From a virus, in the IMG/VR virus record IMGVR_UViG_3300037189_017819, positions 1 through 27,966 of that record: a stretch of 27,966 bases of DNA. One strand, written 5' to 3'. The notes under the pieces are model-generated. The model ran no database searches. It saw only the letters and a list, made by a program, of their open reading frames with translations, and had not been told where the DNA came from. Both the position numbers and the translations under genes were made by a program. Of this stretch, positions 24,649 through 27,966 are shown in pieces; the first letter of the stretch is position 1; every line of letters begins with the position of its first letter.

Positions 24649-24957
24649 TTAAGCACCCATTAGTAAAAATGGGCTGATAGTATCTTGTGTCGTAGGAGTA
24701 ATACCTGTGGTAGCGCCCGAGAAATCTATCCAATAGTAATTGGTACCATCATAGGTCCAACGATACTGTGTGTCATTGGTGGTATTGTACCAGATGTCAC
24801 CAATGTTTGGACTGGCTGGTGGCAAAAAATTTGTAGTGCTCTTGTTATAAGCGGTCGCAACTACTCGCCCCCAGCTGTTCGTTACCGAATTGTACTGATA
24901 GGTCAGGTTGTTTATTGTAACCTGTTCTCCATTGTAGGGAGTAGTTGGAAAACTCAT
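24649..24957 (-). CDS. Small fibre-module protein (102 aa)
   Basis: Two short modules are visible. Residues 1-34 (SFPTTPYNGEQ, LTYQYNSVTNSWGRVV) match the start of the 171-aa protein at 18252-18767. Residues ~47-80 (PASPNIGDIWYNTTNDTQYR, then DGTNYYWIDFSG) are of the P-x-GD-x-WY-x-T-x-x-x-x-Y-x-W type that recurs in phage tail-fibre proteins. The function is unknown; a virion accessory role is likely. An AAGG ribosome binding site precedes the ATG, and a GCTAAATA promoter-like motif lies 20 nt upstream. Confidence 0.65.
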   Translation of the reverse strand: MSFPTTPYNGEQVTINNLTYQYNSVTNSWGRVVATAYNKSTTNFLPPASPNIGDIWYNTTNDTQYRWTYDGTNYYWIDFSGATTGITPTTQDTISPFLLMGA

Positions 24958-24976
24958 TATATTGCCTTGTTTTTAC

Positions 24977-24984
24977 TATTTAGC
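24977..24984 (-). promoter_or_regulatory. Late-promoter-like GCTAAATA before the 102-aa gene
   Basis: The minus strand reads GCTAAATA in the 31-bp gap, 20 nt upstream of the ATG at 24957. The spacing equals that of the two CATAAATA promoters. The motif deviates from NATAAATA by one base, so support comes mostly from position. Confidence 0.4.
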
Positions 24985-24988
24985 TGGA

Positions 24989-25378
24989 TTATGCTGGATC
25001 TGCTGGCGGGATAAACTCGATCCAACTTGTAGTGGCTTCGTCCCATGTGTAGATCTTGCCTTCTTCAACAGGCATTGCTACAGGTGCTTCCCATGTAAAT
25101 GTTGTGGCATCCAAGATCCAACTTGGGAATGGACTAGGTGGATAAAATGCATCTAGTTCTGCGTCATAAACATAACCAATTCCAGCATAGTTACCACGTA
25201 AAGCAATGCCACCGTCGGGTTCACCAGTTTCTGGGCTGTAGTGTACACCACCGCGTGTGTTGTAGCTGGTTTGTACCCAGGCAGCAGGATCACCTACGTG
25301 TCCAGCGTTGATAAAATCTTGTTCAGCAACAATAACCTGTATTACTGTACCGTTTTCTACTTTTGCAAAATGACTCAT
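24989..25378 (-). CDS. Conserved phage protein of unknown function, probable fibre or virion accessory (129 aa)
   Basis: This resembles a small protein widespread in T4-like cyanophages and their relatives. Recognisable features are the start MSHFAKVENGTVIQVIVAEQ, a central WVQTSYNTRGG, then LRGNYAGIGYVYDAELDAFY, PPSPFPSWILDATTFTWEAP, and IYTWDEATTSWIEF near the end. Its genes are commonly found near tail-fibre genes; the biochemical role is not known to me. It has the best late promoter in the window (TATAAATA, 32 nt upstream) and an AGGAGA ribosome binding site six bases before the ATG, so strong late expression is expected. That fits a virion component. Confidence 0.7.
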   Translation of the reverse strand: MSHFAKVENGTVIQVIVAEQDFINAGHVGDPAAWVQTSYNTRGGVHYSPETGEPDGGIALRGNYAGIGYVYDAELDAFYPPSPFPSWILDATTFTWEAPVAMPVEEGKIYTWDEATTSWIEFIPPADPA

Positions 25379-25409
25379 TTGTTTCTCCTAAAAAGTCTAA
25401 ATTATAGCA

Positions 25410-25417
25410 TATTTATA
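25410..25417 (-). promoter_or_regulatory. Late promoter, perfect TATAAATA
   Basis: The minus strand reads TATAAATA, an exact match to the T4 late promoter consensus, in the 49-bp gap 32 nt upstream of the ATG at 25378. The leader carries AGGAGA. The spacing equals that of the promoter at 18240-18247. Confidence 0.8.
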
Positions 25418-25427
25418 CTTGCAAATC

Positions 25428-27966
25428 TTATGCTGTGTAAGATCCTGTTGTGGTATATGTCAATACCGTCATCCCCGGGGCTGCAGGCGGAGTTGAAACT
25501 ACTGCGCCTGGTGCACTTCCTGGATAACGCGGTGTTGGAACTGCTATGATAACTGTGCCGCCGCCTCCGTTACCGCCACCAAAACCACCGGCTCCACCTC
25601 CCCCACCGCCACCAAGACCAGCGGTACCATTGGTACCCGGGCCATTTCCGAAAGAGCCAAGTCCACCACCGCCGGGAGCAGCTGGTATTGGGGCCGGAGC
25701 CGGTGGTCCCGACCAACTGCCATTACCGCCACCTGCATAGGTATTTCCTGTGATGGGCCATGTATATCCTAGACCGCCTGCGCCAACTGCGGTTAGGGTA
25801 CCTGCTCCACCAGCTCCACCAGCTCCACCGCCACCGCCAGATCGTGTTGCTGGCCCTGGGACTGATGTTAAATTACTTGCTCCGCCTGGAAAACCCTGCC
25901 CTGCTGTGCCTGCACCAACGTTTGTACTAGGGGTACTGGGTCCGGGTAATTGGCTGGCACCACCACCTGAGCCACCTGATCCAGCGTCAGTTGGTACACT
26001 CCAGGTACTGCCGCCACCGCCCCCAATTGCAACAGCATCATTGAATGTACTAGGAGTACCTTGGACGCCTGGAGTTGAGCCGGGTTGACCACCGGGGCCA
26101 CCACCACCTACAGTGATAGGATATGCTGTACCTGACACAAGAAGTGTGTTGCCGGTTAGTACACCGCCTGCGCCGCCACCACCTGACGCGCCAGCTGGTG
26201 CAAATCCACCGCCACCACCACCAGCTACTAATAGATACTGTGCTGAGTATGTATTGCTATTTGGACCAGCAACATAAGTTCCTGGTGTTGTAAATGTGAG
26301 TATGGTATTTGATCCAACGTTGGCCACTGTGGTTCCGGCAACAGGAGTGTAATTTCCGCTAAAGGCAACAGTAGGCATTCTTAAGACAACTACACCGGAT
26401 CCACCTGCTCCACCCGGGTAAGTACCAACATTGTTTGCGCCACCTCCACCTCCGCTGCCTGTTCCTGGAGTACCGGGTGTTCCTGCGCTAACGCCAGTTG
26501 CTCCTGATCCTCCTCCTCCTAGGCCGCCGAGTACGTTTATGCTACTACCACCTCCAGCATAATAGGTCAATGTTCCAGTGATTGAGCTGGCTAGACCTAC
26601 ACCACCTACTCCAGAAGTTGCATCAGGTTGGTAGGCACTACGTCCGGCGCCGCCTGCGCCACCTCCGCCACCACCTGCGTAACCAGGGGCGCCAACTCCA
26701 AATCCACCGGGGAATCCCTGTGTGCCTGCAATATTAAGGCCCGGACTGCCAATGGCCAAGCCTGCTTGTCCTGCCAGTTGAGTTGGTCCTGGGCCAAACG
26801 CACCGCCACCGCCGCCCGATGCACCCGATTGCCCACTGAATCTACTATTTCCCAAAGGATGTGGATAAAATCCACCTCCGCCGCCTCCGCCACCTGCTGC
26901 TGCAATAGTTGTAATTGTAGGAGCCGAAATATTTGAATAACCACCCGGTTGACCCACTCCAGTAATTCCGACAAATTGTGCTGCACCGCCCGACCCTACT
27001 GTTATTGTGTAGGCTGTTACTGTGGCGGGACTTGGTACAGTAATCTGTCCAGTTAAGAATCCGCCTGCTCCGCCACCGCTACCATTGGTAACGCCAGGGT
27101 GTGCCGATCCACCAGCACCACCGCCACCTACTGCTAGATAATTAATTGTGTATCCTGTGTTGTTAACTGTCAAGGTAAATTGGCGTGATGCAACTCCACC
27201 TGCCTGATTATATGCGTTGACATAAAAACTATAACTGCCTGCTGAGGTTACGTTTCCAGAAAATACACCCACTGTACTTAGTGCAGTACCAGTGGGTAGT
27301 GTATTGCCCGCAGCAACATAATACGTAACCGTGTTGATATCAGTGGCTATCAAATCCACAGCAAAATCTGTGTTGACACCAGTGGTCAATGCTGTTTCGG
27401 TCTTCCATGATGGAGTTGTTGTTGCGGTGTATGTTCCCGGGCCTGTAAATGTGTGTAAATAATATCCATTGGTTACAGCCAAATTACCACCCAAAGCATA
27501 CTGTATACCACGAGCATTTGGATAACCTACAATAACTACTCCAGTTCCACCTGAACCACCAGGTTGTGAACCCGGAACGTTGTTGTTGGAGCCGCCGCCT
27601 GATCCAGTACCATTTGTGGCAGGGTTGCCTGCTCCAGTACCATTTGCAGGGCCAGCACCGCCACCACCACCGGCACCACCACCACCACCACCACCGCCGC
27701 CTGCGTATGAAAAACCGTTGATGGGCCATGTGTAAGCAGCTCCGCCGTTGGAGCCACCAACTGCACCACCTGCACCACCACCACCAAAACCGGTACCAGG
27801 ACTGCCACCGCCAGGATATCCCTGAGCTCCTGTGGGAGTATAGAACAAAGCGGCCGGACTTGGAAAACCATATGCCACAGTTGGTGTCACGGCACCTGCA
27901 GCAGCACCGCTTGGACCACTTGGGCCTGGATTAGTTCTACCTCCACCAACAGCTACAAGGTTACCA
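25428..27966 (-). CDS. Glycine-rich modular adhesin with PIG domain (5' end outside the window)
   Basis: The frame stays open through the right edge: upstream of the GTG at 27888-27890 the codons continue with NLVAVGGGRTNPGPSG, so the true start lies beyond 27966. At least 845 residues are visible. In order: a glycine-rich cassette (to ~27500) with TWPINGFSYAGGGG; a PIG domain (~27420-27165; LPTGTALSTVGVFSG); a second cassette (~27150-26360) opening INYLAVGGGGAGG; a third cassette (~26245-25530) opening QYLLVAGGGGGG and holding YTWPITGNTYAGGG; and the tail PGSAPGAVVSTPPAAPG that ends TTTGSYTA. Plan and tail match the 778- and 1056-aa adhesins. A receptor-binding fibre or tip is the likely role, by analogy with polyglycine adhesins. 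The promoter and attachment domain are not in the window. Confidence 0.75.
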   Translation of the reverse strand, partial: GNLVAVGGGRTNPGPSGPSGAAAGAVTPTVAYGFPSPAALFYTPTGAQGYPGGGSPGTGFGGGGAGGAVGGSNGGAAYTWPINGFSYAGGGGGGGGGAGGGGGAGPANGTGAGNPATNGTGSGGGSNNNVPGSQPGGSGGTGVVIVGYPNARGIQYALGGNLAVTNGYYLHTFTGPGTYTATTTPSWKTETALTTGVNTDFAVDLIATDINTVTYYVAAGNTLPTGTALSTVGVFSGNVTSAGSYSFYVNAYNQAGGVASRQFTLTVNNTGYTINYLAVGGGGAGGSAHPGVTNGSGGGAGGFLTGQITVPSPATVTAYTITVGSGGAAQFVGITGVGQPGGYSNISAPTITTIAAAGGGGGGGGFYPHPLGNSRFSGQSGASGGGGGAFGPGPTQLAGQAGLAIGSPGLNIAGTQGFPGGFGVGAPGYAGGGGGGAGGAGRSAYQPDATSGVGGVGLASSITGTLTYYAGGGSSINVLGGLGGGGSGATGVSAGTPGTPGTGSGGGGGANNVGTYPGGAGGSGVVVLRMPTVAFSGNYTPVAGTTVANVGSNTILTFTTPGTYVAGPNSNTYSAQYLLVAGGGGGGFAPAGASGGGGAGGVLTGNTLLVSGTAYPITVGGGGPGGQPGSTPGVQGTPSTFNDAVAIGGGGGSTWSVPTDAGSGGSGGGASQLPGPSTPSTNVGAGTAGQGFPGGASNLTSVPGPATRSGGGGGAGGAGGAGTLTAVGAGGLGYTWPITGNTYAGGGNGSWSGPPAPAPIPAAPGGGGLGSFGNGPGTNGTAGLGGGGGGGAGGFGGGNGGGGTVIIAVPTPRYPGSAPGAVVSTPPAAPGMTVLTYTTTGSYTA
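27675..27695. repeat. Trinucleotide microsatellite, seven ACC units
   Basis: Seven perfect ACC units on the plus strand code for a run of glycines (GGT codons) on the minus strand. It is the longest uninterrupted trinucleotide run I noticed. Most other glycine tracts mix codons and so break the repeat. Slippage here would change glycine number without a frameshift. Confidence 0.8.

Noticed and set aside
27888-27890. GTG as the start codon of the glycine-rich adhesin at the right edge
   Set aside because: The frame is open and of the same glycine-rich character from here to base 27966, no ribosome binding site precedes the GTG, and the sister proteins have an N-terminal arm and TIG domain that are missing here. 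The gene is cut by the window edge.
18799-27966. Collagen-like protein
   Set aside because: Glycine does not recur every third residue with proline in the X or Y positions. The runs are mostly G-G-G-G blocks set between beta-strand segments, which fits polyglycine adhesin cassettes better.
18799-27966. CRISPR array or tandem satellite
   Set aside because: The repetitive DNA is irregular CCA/CCG triplets that encode glycine. There are no uniform repeats with unique spacers.
1-27966. tRNA genes, rRNA, integrase, transposase or attachment sites
   Set aside because: None was seen by eye on either strand. Nearly every base is accounted for by the structural and adhesin genes, and no gap is long enough to hold a tRNA.

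Overview
This window is a gene-dense stretch of a contractile-tailed (T4-like, myovirus) bacteriophage genome, most likely from an aquatic phage. The anchor is the gene at 135-1514. Its N-terminal half matches the T4 gp15 tail sheath stabiliser as it appears in cyanophages and related aquatic T4-like phages. Several minus-strand proteins (1015, 129, 109, 102 and 171 aa) resemble virion proteins I remember from those phages, and T4-type late promoters (NATAAATA) sit in the gaps. No host gene, tRNA, CRISPR, transposase or integrase is visible. I cannot name the host.

Layout. Bases 1-1945 run on the plus strand: the last 44 codons of an upstream gene (probably a neck gene), gp15 with a long C-terminal extension, and a Nudix hydrolase, joined by TAATG stop/start overlaps. 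The plus block meets a minus-strand block tail to tail at 1942-1945, where two TAA stops share the bases TTAA. From 27966 down to 1942 everything is on the minus strand, about 26 kb with no gene-free stretch above 50 bp.

In the direction of transcription the minus block holds: (1) a very large glycine-rich adhesin that runs off the right edge; (2) small structural-type genes of 129, 102 and 109 aa; (3) two more glycine-rich adhesins (1056 and 778 aa) built from TIG-like, putative-Ig (PIG) and glycine-rich cassettes; (4) a 171-aa small protein; (5) a 1015-aa virion protein; (6) a 247-aa fibre-like protein; (7) four paralogous head-plus-propeller proteins (995, 976, 757 and 975 aa), three carrying a LamG lectin-like cassette and one lacking it, with a 161-aa orphan between the second and third; (8) a Rossmann-type DUF115/MptE-like protein.

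How it works together. I read the minus block as the phage's host-recognition region: parallel families of modular receptor-binding proteins, plus small accessory virion proteins, expressed late. Every gap of 29 bp or more holds a late-promoter-like motif, while the remaining junctions are short or overlapping and look translationally coupled. This divides the block into about eight transcription units. Direct repeats inside and between the adhesin genes would allow in-frame shuffling or loss of domains. The functions of the adhesins are inferred from domain character and context; none is shown directly by sequence.
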